A stretch of 64,000 bases of DNA from Ruminococcaceae bacterium D5 (GCA_900113995.1 FORK01000002.1:19403-83402), one strand, 5' to 3'. Counted from the stretch's first letter, positions 1 through 7,993 are shown. Program-made: numbers and translations. The notes: generated from the sequence alone by a model not told the origin.

Positions 1-1104
1 GAGCGGGCGATGCTGTCAGAGGAGCTGCGGGTGCTCTATGTGGCGATGACCCGGGCCAAGGAACGCCTGATCGTCACCGCCGCACTCAAAAAGGCGGGCG
101 AGCAGCTCGACGGCTATGACGCCGACGCAAGAAGCGGTCCCCTCTCTCCGGCCGAGGTGCGGGAGGGACACGACTATGCCTCATGGATTCTGATGGCGCT
201 CGCAAGACAGGGAAGCCTTTCCTCCGCACTGCGGTTTGAAAAGCCCGTGGCAGGGGTGCGTCTTTCGCTCGGCTTCCTCGAAGAGAAGCGGCAGGCCGGT
301 TCAACGCGGGAGCCGCGGCTTTCGCCCGGCTTTCCCGGAGGGGAGCGGCAGGCCGGTTCGCCGCAGGAGGCGCAGCTTTCTCTTTTTGAAAAGCAGGCGC
401 CTCCTCCTGCAGAGGCGGATGAGGCGCTGGCGGAGGAACTGGTGCGGCGGGCCGCCTTTTCCTACCCCTGCGGGAAGGCGGCGCAGACTCCGGCAAAGCT
501 CGCTGTCTCTGCGCTGACCCATCCGCAGGGCGGAGAAAACCGGTTCTTGGCGGCGCCCGCTTTCCTCGGCCGGGGAACGCCGGGCAGCGAGCGCGGCAGC
601 GCCGCCCACGCCTTTATGCAGTACTGCGACTACCGGGCGGCTGCCACCGATCCTTCCGCCGAGCTTTCCCGCCTGCGGGAGCAGGGAATCCTCAGCGCGC
701 GGCAGGCGGATCTGGTTGACCTCCGGCAGATCGAGGCGTTTTTCCAAAGCAGCCTTGCCGAACGGATTTTTTCCGCCGGGCGGGTCCTGCGGGAGTTTGC
801 CTTTATGGTTCCGGCGGAACGCTGTCCCTCCGCGCGCGGGCTTGCGGCAGGAGAGGGGGAATCCCCCATGCTGCAGGGAATCGCAGACTGCATCTTTTTT
901 GAGGGGGATTCCGCGGTGCTGATCGACTACAAGACCGACCGCGTGAAGGAGATGAGCGTCCTTGCCGAGCGGTATCGGGGGCAGCTTTCCCTCTATCGGG
1001 AGATGCTGGCGGAGGTGCTTCCCGTCCCGGTGCGGGAATGCCGGATCTGGTCCTTTGCGCTGGGCCGGGAGACGGAGGTAGAATTTACCGGAAAATTTCA
1101 TTGA
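1..1104 (+). CDS. addA: AddA, helicase-nuclease subunit of AddAB (C-terminal part)
   Basis: Only the last 367 residues are present; the reading frame is open from base 1, so the gene begins upstream of the window. The visible start, ELRVLYVAMTRAKERL, is the last UvrD-type helicase motif, in which VAMTRAK is characteristic. The C-terminus carries the RecB-like nuclease core: a GIADCIFF strand, then LIDYKTDR with the catalytic Asp and Lys, then a YRGQLSLYREML helix. AddAB is the Firmicutes counterpart of RecBCD and processes double-strand breaks for recombination. The linker between the helicase and nuclease modules holds a tandem duplication, listed separately. The family assignment is firm. 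Confidence 0.93.
   Translation, partial: ERAMLSEELRVLYVAMTRAKERLIVTAALKKAGEQLDGYDADARSGPLSPAEVREGHDYASWILMALARQGSLSSALRFEKPVAGVRLSLGFLEEKRQAGSTREPRLSPGFPGGERQAGSPQEAQLSLFEKQAPPPAEADEALAEELVRRAAFSYPCGKAAQTPAKLAVSALTHPQGGENRFLAAPAFLGRGTPGSERGSAAHAFMQYCDYRAAATDPSAELSRLREQGILSARQADLVDLRQIEAFFQSSLAERIFSAGRVLREFAFMVPAERCPSARGLAAGEGESPMLQGIADCIFFEGDSAVLIDYKTDRVKEMSVLAERYRGQLSLYREMLAEVLPVPVRECRIWSFALGRETEVEFTGKFH
262..375 (+). repeat. In-frame 57-base tandem duplication in the addA linker
   Basis: Two 57-base units (262-318 and 319-375) encode 19-residue copies of the pattern LS-GF----RQAGS--E--L. The copies are diverged but share GCGGCAGGCCGGTTC exactly. The duplication keeps the frame and lies in a Pro/Ala/Glu-rich linker, where a length change is probably tolerated. 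Confidence 0.7.
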
Positions 1105-1112
1105 TCTTTCAT

Positions 1113-1140
1113 TCGACAATCTTCGAAAATATGGTATACT
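1113..1140 (+). promoter_or_regulatory. Sigma-A-type promoter for the GH25 gene
   Basis: TCGACA at 1113-1118 and TATACT at 1135-1140 are 16 bases apart, each matching the consensus at five of six positions. The predicted start is about 50 bases before the ribosome binding site of the lysozyme gene. Assigned by eye. Confidence 0.5.
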
Positions 1141-1200
1141 GTGATGGTATAAGCTGGAGAGCCTTATATATTATTTCAGCGAGAAGGAAAAGGAGTATCT

Positions 1201-2190
1201 ATGGGAAGCTTTCGCAAAATACTGAGTGTGTTTCTTGCCGCTGCCATGCTGGCGGGCGGCGCGGTATCCTCCTTGGCCGCATCTGATTCGGTGCTGGTGA
1301 GGGAGATTGAGGAGGTTGCCGAGGATTACAATCTCCCGGAGGAATTTCTCGAGGAGATCGAGGACCGGGAACGGCTACCGCTGAGCGAATTCTGGCAGAC
1401 GGTCGCCAACCACAATCTTTCGGTCGAGTTCATGCAGCGCTTCACCGAGGATTATTATGTCTACAAGAAGAACAATGCCTATCATTTTCAGGCGATCAAC
1501 CCCAATATTCCCCACAACAGCTACGACTGGAGCAATCTGGTTCGCCATGAGGACAGCAACGAAGTGCGCTATGTGGTCGATGGCGAGAACCACGGCGTCA
1601 AGGGGATCGACGTCTCCTCCTATCAGGGCGACATCGACTGGCGGCAGGTTCGCAATGACGGAGTCCGCTATGCCTTTATCCGCCTCGGCTACCGCGGCTA
1701 TGGCACCGGCGTGATGATGACCGACGAATATTTTGAGAAAAATTATAAGGAGGCGCGGGACGCCGGGGTCAAGGTCGGTGTTTACTTCTATTCGCAGGCG
1801 ATCAGCATTGCCGAAGCGAAGGAGGAGGCGGATTATGTGCTCGACGTTCTCGACGGGCGGGAGCTTGACTTTCCGATCGCCTTCGATATCGAGGGCGCGC
1901 CGAATGCCAGTGCGCGTACCGCCGGGATGACCCCCGCGATGACGACGGCCGTGGTCAACGCCTTCTGCAAGCGGGTTGAGGCAGAAGGGTACGATACCAT
2001 CCTTTATACCTACACACGCTACCTTTTCACCAATATGGAGATCGCAAACCTTCAGAATCATAAGCTCTGGATTGCGCAGTATTATAAGGTGCCGTTTTAT
2101 CCCTACCGCTTCCAGATCTGGCAGTACAGCTCAAAGGGCAAGGTAAACGGCATCAACGGAGATGTCGATCTGAACATCATGTTCCAATAG
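1201..2190 (+). CDS. Secreted GH25 family lysozyme (muramidase)
   Basis: A 329-residue protein with an N-terminal signal peptide (about residues 1-28, hydrophobic core LSVFLAAAMLAGGAVSSLA). It has a 100-residue N-terminal part I cannot assign and a C-terminal glycoside hydrolase 25 domain starting near residue 137 at GVKGIDVSSYQGDIDW. Other GH25 hallmarks are YAFIRLGYRGYG, GVYFYSQA, FPIAFDIEG (catalytic acidic residues) and LWIAQY near the end. GH25 enzymes cleave the MurNAc-GlcNAc bond of peptidoglycan. The ATG at 1201 follows an AAAGGAG site at normal spacing. The protein is probably exported and acts on cell wall, either the cell's own or that of other bacteria. It sits alone under its own promoter. 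Confidence 0.9.
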   Translation: MGSFRKILSVFLAAAMLAGGAVSSLAASDSVLVREIEEVAEDYNLPEEFLEEIEDRERLPLSEFWQTVANHNLSVEFMQRFTEDYYVYKKNNAYHFQAINPNIPHNSYDWSNLVRHEDSNEVRYVVDGENHGVKGIDVSSYQGDIDWRQVRNDGVRYAFIRLGYRGYGTGVMMTDEYFEKNYKEARDAGVKVGVYFYSQAISIAEAKEEADYVLDVLDGRELDFPIAFDIEGAPNASARTAGMTPAMTTAVVNAFCKRVEAEGYDTILYTYTRYLFTNMEIANLQNHKLWIAQYYKVPFYPYRFQIWQYSSKGKVNGINGDVDLNIMFQ

Positions 2191-2222
2191 ACCTGTGAAA
2201 CGGGGACCTTCGGGTCTGAGCT

Positions 2223-2271
2223 GCACCCCGCTTGTTAGACAGTATGGTATACTGACCAACAAGCGGGGTGC
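2223..2271 (+). repeat. Perfect 14-base inverted repeat next to the transposase relic
   Basis: GCACCCCGCTTGTT (2223-2236) is mirrored exactly by AACAAGCGGGGTGC (2258-2271). A smaller dyad AGTAT-GGT-ATACT lies in the loop. The hairpin begins 33 bases after the lysozyme stop and ends 6 bases before the transposase start. It could be the subterminal structure of an insertion sequence or a terminator for the lysozyme gene; there is no T tract, so I favour the former. Confidence 0.5.
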
Positions 2272-2277
2272 CTTACT

Positions 2278-2478
2278 ATGCCGAAAAGGCTGCCAAACAA
2301 GCGGTATACACCAGAATTCAAGAAACAGGTGGTTGAGGCAGTGATACAAGAAGGACCCGGCCATGAAGAAGCAGCCAGGATTTACGAGGCCCAAGGGCAC
2401 GATCGTATTCAAAGCTGAGAACGGATATACCTGGGAGAAGGTCCCATAGGTCTTTCCATTGAGCGGCGTGCTTTCCGC
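2278..2478 (+). pseudogene. IS3-type transposase OrfA fragment, inactivated
   Basis: An ATG at 2278 opens MPKRLPNKRYTPEFKKQVVE, a typical helix-turn-helix start of an IS3-family OrfA. The frame meets TGA at 2416-2418 and then continues as ERIYLGEGPIGLSIERR, which matches the usual OrfA continuation (W-ERIYL-EGP--L--ERR). The TGA therefore replaces the expected Trp codon, a nonsense mutation. No OrfB follows, so this is an immobile remnant. The rest of the element appears deleted. Confidence 0.65.
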
Positions 2479-2739
2479 CCGGGTGGCGTCCGCTGCATAA
2501 GCCGGCAGCCGTCTGCGATCTGCCCCGTCCTCCCTTCGGGCGCGCCCCTCGCCGGGCGGATGGTCAAGCAGGAAAGGGGGGAGCGGGAAGACGGGCGGCC
2601 CGCAGACGCCCGTCTTCAGGCGCGGGCTTCTATTTTGGACTGACAGGCTGCGCGCCGGGAGCACCCTTCAGGAAAGGCGGCTTTTAACGGATGTCTGTAA
2701 TAAACAGGAAACAAAAAATCAATTTTTGATCCATAACCC
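2479..2739. other. Non-coding stretch before the thiazoline-hydrolase-like gene
   Basis: No credible gene. It holds a GC-rich hairpin with an 11-base perfect stem, GAAGACGGGCG at 2587-2597 with CGCCCGTCTTC at 2607-2617, lacking a T tract. The final 50 bases become AT-rich ahead of the next promoter. Confidence 0.5.
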
Positions 2740-2768
2740 TTGTGCCGGCCGTGGATGGGATGTATAAT
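2740..2768 (+). promoter_or_regulatory. Promoter for the hydrolase-like gene and nhaC
   Basis: TTGTGC at 2740-2745, a 17-base spacer and a consensus TATAAT at 2763-2768, about 35 bases before the ribosome binding site of the next gene. Confidence 0.5.
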
Positions 2769-2818
2769 GGAACCAATCGCAGCGCGGGACGCTGCGGCAA
2801 AGAGAGGAGATGCTTCCG

Positions 2819-3388
2819 ATGGGACAAAAGGGAGAAGACAGAATCCGGGAATACATGGAGAGCCTTCGGCTCGAGGAGCCGGTGAGCCCCGAGGAATTTC
2901 ATCAGGCCGTCAAAAGCGCCTATAAAGACCGCAGCGCGCAGGTCTACTTTATTTGGAAAAAGCTCAAGGAGCTTTATCCGGAGGTGGACGCCAACCGAGT
3001 GATTCGTGAAGGCTCGCGGGAATTCGGGCTTTGGCAGGGCAGAAAGATCGCAGAGAAGTACGGCGCCGAAAAGATCGGCCCGACCGAGGCGGTGCTCGGC
3101 CAGACCTCCAAGGGAGGCATCATGGTTTTTGAACAGGAGATTCTTGAGCTCGGGGATGACAGGGCGGTAAAGATGTTCCATGCATGTCCTCATGCCGAGG
3201 TGCTCGCCGAGCTGCGCGAAAGCCCTGAGACGATCCGGATGTTCTGCCGCGACATGCTCGGGCACTGCGACTATGCCATCTGCGAACCGTTCCCGAATGT
3301 GAGCATCGACTTTCCGACCACCGTTGCGGACGGCGAGGGCAAGGGATGTGCGATGACCATCACCCGCAAAAATCTGCAAGAAAAGTGA
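2819..3388 (+). CDS. L-2-amino-thiazoline-4-carboxylate hydrolase-like protein
   Basis: A 189-residue cytoplasmic protein resembling the ATC-hydrolase-like family. The characteristic C-terminal block is FCRDMLGHCDYAICEPFPNV followed by G-GKGCAMTI, with several conserved Cys residues. The founding member opens the ring of L-2-amino-thiazoline-4-carboxylate towards cysteine, but many family members are uncharacterised and may serve another substrate. I place the start at ATG 2819 because AGGAG at 2805-2809 is 9 bases upstream; the in-frame ATG at 2810 abuts it. The gene is 17 bases upstream of an NhaC-type antiporter and probably co-transcribed with it, which may point to an imported substrate rather than plain pH homeostasis. 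Confidence 0.7.
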   Translation: MGQKGEDRIREYMESLRLEEPVSPEEFHQAVKSAYKDRSAQVYFIWKKLKELYPEVDANRVIREGSREFGLWQGRKIAEKYGAEKIGPTEAVLGQTSKGGIMVFEQEILELGDDRAVKMFHACPHAEVLAELRESPETIRMFCRDMLGHCDYAICEPFPNVSIDFPTTVADGEGKGCAMTITRKNLQEK

Positions 3389-3404
3389 GAAGGGAGCGTT
3401 TCCT

Positions 3405-4865
3405 ATGAGCCAAGAGAAGAAAATCCGCGAGAAAAAGAAACCGACCCTGCTGCATGCGGTGATTCCGCTTCTGGGCCTTCTGGTCTGCCTCGGCGGCGGA
3501 TATGCCTACCTCAAGCTGCCCACACAGGTCTGCCTGCTGGCAGCCGCCGCTGTGGCGGCCGTCGTGGCGTGGAGTCTCGGCCTGAGCTGGGATGATATGG
3601 TTGCCGGAATGACCGAGAAGGTCACCGCCTCCTTCGGATCGATCATGGTCATGATCTGCGTCGGCGCGATGATCAGCAGCTGGATGTTTTCAGGCACCAT
3701 CCCGATGATGATCTACTACGGCATCAAGCTGATAGACCCCCGCTTCCTGTTTGTGACCGGATTCCTGGTCTGTGCCATCATCTCGACCTTTACCGGAACC
3801 TCTTTCGGTTCGGCGGGCACCGCCGGCGTGGCGGTCATGGGCGTGGCGATTGCCACCGGAGCGCCCCTTCCGATTACCGCGGGCGCGGTGATCTCGGGCG
3901 CGGTATTCGGTGACAAACTCTCACCCTTTTCGGATACCACCATGCTGGCTCCGATCGCGGCGGGCTGCGACATTTATGATCATATCAGGCATATGTTCTA
4001 TACCACCGGCTGTGCAACGATTCTGTCGCTGATCGTCTACGGCGCTGTGGGCTTCACCCTGCCCGCTTCCTCGATCAGCAGCCCCGAGCTGGTTTCCCAG
4101 ATGCTCGGTACACTGGAGTCAATGTTCCATTTTAACCTTCTGCTTCTGCTGCCGCCGGTCATCGTTCTGCTCGGCGCCTTTCTGCGCAAGCCGACCGTAC
4201 CGGTGATGCTCTTCGCGTCGGTGCTGTCCATCATCATGGGCTGCGTTTTCCAGGGCTTCCCGTTTAAGACGGCCGCCGCCGCCTTTTACAGCGGATTCAA
4301 CGTCAGCATGGTGCCGGGAGTCGATCCCTCCACTGTGATTCCGCAGATCAACACCCTGCTTAACCGCGGCGGACTCATGGGCATGATGAGTACCATTCTG
4401 CTGATTTTCTGCGCTTTCGCTTTCGGCGGCATCTACAGCAAGTCGGGCTGCATCCAGGTCATCCTGGAGAAGATCGCGGGCTGCATCCGCAGCGTCGGCA
4501 GCCTCATCGCTTCGACCGTCGTTTCGACTATCTTTATGAGCATCGTGACCGGCAGCTCCTATCTTGCAATCCTGGTGCCCGGCGAGATGTTCAGCGAGCC
4601 CTTCGAGCGTTTCGGCCTGCATAAGAAAAATCTTTCCCGCACCCTCGAGGACGCCGGTACCTGCGTGGTACCGCTTGTCCCGTGGGCGGTGGCCGGAACC
4701 TACATGGCGACCACCCTCGGCGTTCCCACCGTGCAGTACCTGCCCTGGGCGGTGCTCTGCTACGGCAGCTTCCTCTTCGCGCTTCTGTTCGGCTTCACCG
4801 GCTGGACCATCAAGATGGCGGATGGAACCCCGTTCAACGCCTCCCGGAAGGCCGCGTCGAAATAG
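3405..4865 (+). CDS. nhaC: NhaC family Na+/H+ antiporter-type permease
   Basis: A 486-residue membrane protein with about eleven to twelve hydrophobic helices after a Lys-rich cytoplasmic N-terminus. NhaC-family features include STFTGTSFGSAGTAGVA, the GAVISGAVFGDKLSPFSDTT motif near residue 165 and a duplicated half further on (TGSSYLAILVPGEMF, then EDAGTCVVPLVPWAVAGTY). The family exchanges Na+ for H+ or for organic solutes such as malate/lactate. It is co-directional with the hydrolase-like gene, 17 bases apart, and ends at a strong terminator. The exact substrate cannot be told from sequence. Confidence 0.85.
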   Translation: MSQEKKIREKKKPTLLHAVIPLLGLLVCLGGGYAYLKLPTQVCLLAAAAVAAVVAWSLGLSWDDMVAGMTEKVTASFGSIMVMICVGAMISSWMFSGTIPMMIYYGIKLIDPRFLFVTGFLVCAIISTFTGTSFGSAGTAGVAVMGVAIATGAPLPITAGAVISGAVFGDKLSPFSDTTMLAPIAAGCDIYDHIRHMFYTTGCATILSLIVYGAVGFTLPASSISSPELVSQMLGTLESMFHFNLLLLLPPVIVLLGAFLRKPTVPVMLFASVLSIIMGCVFQGFPFKTAAAAFYSGFNVSMVPGVDPSTVIPQINTLLNRGGLMGMMSTILLIFCAFAFGGIYSKSGCIQVILEKIAGCIRSVGSLIASTVVSTIFMSIVTGSSYLAILVPGEMFSEPFERFGLHKKNLSRTLEDAGTCVVPLVPWAVAGTYMATTLGVPTVQYLPWAVLCYGSFLFALLFGFTGWTIKMADGTPFNASRKAASK

Positions 4866-4877
4866 AGGGGATTCAGT

Positions 4878-4927
4878 AAAAGGGGAGCTTGCGGCAAAAT
4901 GGAAATTTTGCCGCAAGCTCCCCTTTT
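4878..4927 (+). terminator. Strong intrinsic terminator after nhaC
   Basis: A perfect 23-base stem (4878-4900 with 4905-4927) around a GGAA loop, with an A-rich left flank and a TTTTT right flank. It can work in both directions. Confidence 0.9.
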
Positions 4928-5042
4928 TATGCGCTTTTGCCGCACTGAAAACAATGCCGCGGAAGGGGGCTTTCCCTTGCTTTTTTGATGCGCCAAAGGA
5001 CAGACGGAATTTTTGTGAAATGTAAACCATTTTTCTCTTTTA

Positions 5043-5071
5043 TTTCTTTGGCGGGAATGTTTTGTTATACT
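5043..5071 (+). promoter_or_regulatory. Possible promoter just ahead of the exported-protein pseudogene
   Basis: TATACT at 5066-5071 ends only 8 bases before the ATG at 5080. The -35 region (TTTCTT at 5043-5048) is weak. There is no ribosome binding site before the ATG, so a leaderless transcript is possible. Confidence 0.35.
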
Positions 5072-5079
5072 GAAACCGG

Positions 5080-6559
5080 ATGAAGAAAGCCTTTGCCTGC
5101 CTCGTCGTCCTTCTGATTTTCTGCGCCTTCTCTCAGGACGTTCAGACCCCTAAGATTTTGGAAGCTGTGGCGGTCCCTGATCCGTCCGAACAGGGGCCAA
5201 CCGCGTCAAATACCACATTTTCACCCATGCGAGAGCTCAATCCGCCGATTTCTGTTCCCCTGCCTAAACTATCTGAGCTATATGGGGTAAGAGGCGAATT
5301 TAGAATATTCCCGATAGCTGTGCCGAGGGATACCGTTGGCGACTCAAATTTTGTAGATCTATCATGCGAAGATAGACTATTTTGGCTGGATAATGACCGC
5401 GCGATCTTTATAGAATTTGAAAATTTGTACTGTCTTGATTTGAAAGCCTCAGAGATGAAAACCCTTCTTATGACCGATTTAACCGGGCTTTGGAGTGATT
5501 CGCATCCTGCGGAGAGATTCTTTTCAACGGCTGAGAACGGGAAAGCCGAATTCATGTCAGTCTTACCGCCTGGCATTTATTTTGAAGAAGACAAAAAACA
5601 TTTTATTGTCCCCACCTATATTCCACTTATTAAAACGATAGAGGAGGGGCGTATCCAGCTCTATACTTTTTCCTGCGAGGATCTTTCATTCAATAAAACT
5701 TCTTTTAATCCAAGCCATCCGGAATACTTCAAATATAACGACAGATATGGCGGAAAGCCATTTGTGGAAGTATCACGAATATCCCCTAAAGGGAGTTTCT
5801 TTCATTGTTCGTATTACTTTGACAATATTAGAGATGCATATTATAATCATGATGAGCTGGCACTTCGAAACGAGCTGGCGCTTCAAATTATAAGCCTGCT
5901 GCATCCCGAAGAGCCCCCATTATCTTGAGATTAAAAAGAACTACGAATATCTCTTGGGGTTTGGCGCTTCACCTTCCGGAGAATATTATACCTTCGCCAA
6001 CAACCACCTACATATCGACAGTAGAGGCGATCTGAACGCAGGAGGCGGCAACAGTATTGAAATTTTTGATCGCAAAGGAAAGTTTTACTCGGATTTTTGG
6101 TTGGAGGATATAAATAACTTCCAGTGGGAATCCGGATTTAATGTGTTTACATCCGAAATGGGAAAGGAGAAACATTTTTGGAAGGGCGAGGACCGCGTTC
6201 ATATCAAGGATGAGGATAAATATTTCCATGCAAACGGAGTACCGGTTGAAGAAGCTGCGGACTATTTTCTCAGGCGCGACAATACCTCGGAATTTTTCCA
6301 GTTGATGTACCGTAACTCAGACGGAACCGAACGGATTATCGAAGAAAAGGTTGCCCCCGCGTCTGCTCGAATGCTGTATTTTAATCCTCCTCTCACCGCA
6401 TGTGTTTGGGCAGAATCGCGTAGCAGTGTTGCCTTTCAGGCAATATTTGAGGAAACAGATGAGGCAACATATCCATATAATCAATATGTGCCTATGGAGT
6501 TAACAAGTATATATTCTCATCAATGGGAGATGCCGGAAGATTTGAATGTGATGCTATAA
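5080..6559 (+). pseudogene. Exported protein of unknown function, split by a frameshift
   Basis: The first part (5080-5928) begins with a signal peptide, MKKAFACLVVLLIFCAFS, and runs 282 residues. At the C run 5914-5918 (GAGCCCCCATTAT) the frame changes: with four C instead of five it would read EPHYLEIKKNYEYLLGFG and continue without a stop to 6559. Together the two parts would make an exported protein of roughly 490 residues, rich in aromatic beta-strand-like segments (for example DDRYGGKPF-type and GEYYTFANNH-type stretches), possibly propeller-like. I recognise no family. It is either a pseudogene, a phase-variable gene or a base-calling error at the homopolymer. Its base composition is clearly lower in GC than its neighbours, suggesting foreign origin. 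Confidence 0.65.
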
Positions 6560-6564
6560 GGGGC

Positions 6565-6598
6565 TTAAGGGCGTTGGGATGATCCCAACGCCCTTTAA
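6565..6598 (+). terminator. Hairpin after the exported-protein pseudogene
   Basis: A 15-base stem, TTAAGGGCGTTGGGA (6565-6579), pairs with 6583-6598 around a TGA loop, with one extra T in the right arm. The 3' T tract is weak. Confidence 0.6.
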
Positions 6599-6619
6599 GA
6601 TTTACTTATCCTTCTCTGA

Positions 6620-7008
6620 GCAATTCGCCTGATCACCGGTCTGCTGATTTTCCGTGCCCGCCCGCAGTCCGTTCAAGGCCCGGAGAACTCAGAAGCTTTG
6701 GCGGTCTCCGCACCGCCTGAAACGGCGCCGGCACAGTCAGAGCCGGAAGCAAGGCCCAAGCCGAAGGCTGCTTCTGCCTCCCATGGAAGAATCGGCGGCC
6801 GGTAAAAAACTTTGTTGTCCCGACGGGCGCTGCGGCGGTGCATCCCTGTTCGTGCGGGGACTCTACCCCGATCAGCGGCGGCCCCAGTCTCCGTTTCAAA
6901 AATCCTGATAAAGAATATCCCGGGCATCATTTCAGCACCATATTGTCTGACGGAACTGTTTTATCGGATGAGAATTATTTATGGGGATATGCTTCACAAA
7001 GCTCTTGA
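6620..7008 (+). pseudogene. Decayed paralogue of the preceding exported protein
   Basis: From 6641 the DNA reads LLIFRARPQSVQGPE-SEALAVSAPPE, which aligns with the N-terminal LLIFCAFSQDVQTPKILEAVAVPDPSE of the gene at 5080; the nucleotide sequences also align over about 75 bases. There is no start codon and a stop falls at 6803. A second open stretch in another frame (from 6808, reading NFVVPTGAAAV and later YPGHHFSTILSDGTVLSDEN) ends at 7006-7008. I infer a tandem duplicate that has degenerated through frameshifts. The second stretch does not visibly match the intact copy, so its membership is uncertain. Confidence 0.5.
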
Positions 7009-7033
7009 CAGAGCGGGAGGGTTCTGCTAAACT
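7005..7033 (+). promoter_or_regulatory. Promoter of the infC-rpmI-rplT operon
   Basis: Consensus TTGACA at 7005-7010, a 17-base spacer and TAAACT at 7028-7033. It lies about 170 bases before the infC start, leaving room for the leader below. Confidence 0.75.
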
Positions 7034-7039
7034 ATATCA

Positions 7040-7200
7040 GTACAACAAAGCAGAACGCTTTCGTTCTCACCTGTGCGCGCATGAGCGCACATGGTCAATA
7101 GGGTTTGCGCCGGCCGCAGGGCCGGACGGACCGGATTGATATTGGGTGTGGAAGGAAGAATTCTGCGCCCATTTTTTGTTAGGTATGGAGGTGCTTTGAC
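7040..7200 (+). promoter_or_regulatory. infC leader RNA with an intrinsic attenuator (L20-leader-like)
   Basis: The 5' untranslated region contains several hairpin-forming stretches (for example TGTGCGC at 7071-7077 facing GCGCACA at 7085-7091). It ends with a terminator: an 11-base stem 7143-7153 / 7161-7171 including G-U pairs, followed by TTTTTT at 7172-7177, just before the ribosome binding site. In Bacillus subtilis the same operon is controlled by ribosomal protein L20 through a leader attenuator; by position and form I infer an equivalent here. I have not matched it to a covariance model. Confidence 0.6.
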
Positions 7201-7722
7201 ATTAGCGTGAAGGAACTGCTCATCAACGAGGATATCAGGGACAAGGAGGTTCGGGTGATCGCGGCGGACGGAAGCCAGCTCGGCGTCATGGATACCCGTG
7301 AGGCACAGCGGCTTTCGATCGAGCAGAATCTCGATCTGGTGAAAATTGCCCCGCAGGCCACTCCGCCGGTTTGCCGGATCATGGATTACGGCAAGTACCG
7401 CTTTGAACAGGCCAAACGGGAAAAAGAAGCCAAGAAAAACCAAAAGGTGATCGAAATCAAAGAGATCCGCCTTTCGCTGAACATCGATATCGGCGACCTG
7501 AACACCAAGGTCAAGCAGGCGACCAAGTTCCTTCAGGAGGGCAACAAGCTCAAGGTGTCGATCCGCTTCCGCGGACGCGAGATGGCCCATCCCGAGATTG
7601 GGCATGAGGTCATGAAAAAATTCACCGAGGCGGTTGCCGAACATGGCGTTGTGGAAAAGCCGCCTAAGCTCGAAGGACGCCATATGCTGATGTTTATCGC
7701 AGCAAAACAACCTGCAAAGTAA
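7201..7722 (+). CDS. infC: Translation initiation factor IF-3, AUU start
   Basis: A 173-residue IF-3 with the family signatures VNE-like LINEDIRDKEVRVI, PPVCRIMDYGKYRFEQAKRE and the C-terminal IRFRGREMAHPEIG. IF-3 prevents subunit joining and checks start-codon choice on the 30S subunit. I choose ATT at 7201 as start: GGAGG at 7187-7191 is 9 bases upstream, whereas the GTG at 7207 is 15 bases away. AUU starts are known for infC in Escherichia coli and Bacillus, where they give autoregulation because IF-3 discriminates against non-standard starts. First gene of infC-rpmI-rplT. Confidence 0.92.
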   Translation: MSVKELLINEDIRDKEVRVIAADGSQLGVMDTREAQRLSIEQNLDLVKIAPQATPPVCRIMDYGKYRFEQAKREKEAKKNQKVIEIKEIRLSLNIDIGDLNTKVKQATKFLQEGNKLKVSIRFRGREMAHPEIGHEVMKKFTEAVAEHGVVEKPPKLEGRHMLMFIAAKQPAK

Positions 7723-7747
7723 TATTTTGATTTGGGAGGAACCATAA

Positions 7748-7945
7748 ATGCCGAAGATCAAAACCCATTCGGGCGCCAAAAAGCGCTTCAATCTGACCAA
7801 GAACGGGAAGGTCAAGCGCGCCCACGCCTTCAAGAGCCATATTCTGACCAAGAAGGACACCAAGCGCACCCGCAACCTGCGCAAGAATACCATGGCCGAC
7901 AAGACCAATGTCAAGGCCATCAAGCTGATGATCCCCTACAAATAA
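7748..7945 (+). CDS. rpmI: Ribosomal protein bL35
   Basis: A 65-residue basic protein starting [14 protein letters not shown], the diagnostic start of bL35, and ending MIPYK. It lies 25 bases after infC behind a GGGAGGA site. It is a late-assembly protein of the 50S subunit. The order infC-rpmI-rplT is standard in Firmicutes. Confidence 0.97.
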   Translation: MPKIKTHSGAKKRFNLTKNGKVKRAHAFKSHILTKKDTKRTRNLRKNTMADKTNVKAIKLMIPYK

Positions 7946-7993
7946 GCTGTCCGAACGTCTAACCTGAAAACAAACCCAACGGAGGTATAAAAT

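Noticed and set aside
2416..2418. Selenocysteine codon in the transposase fragment
   Set aside because: The position is Trp in related transposases and the gene is truncated; a nonsense mutation is the simple explanation.
5911..5925. Programmed ribosomal frameshift joining the two halves of the exported protein
   Set aside because: No classical slippery heptamer and no obvious downstream pseudoknot; an indel in the C run explains it.
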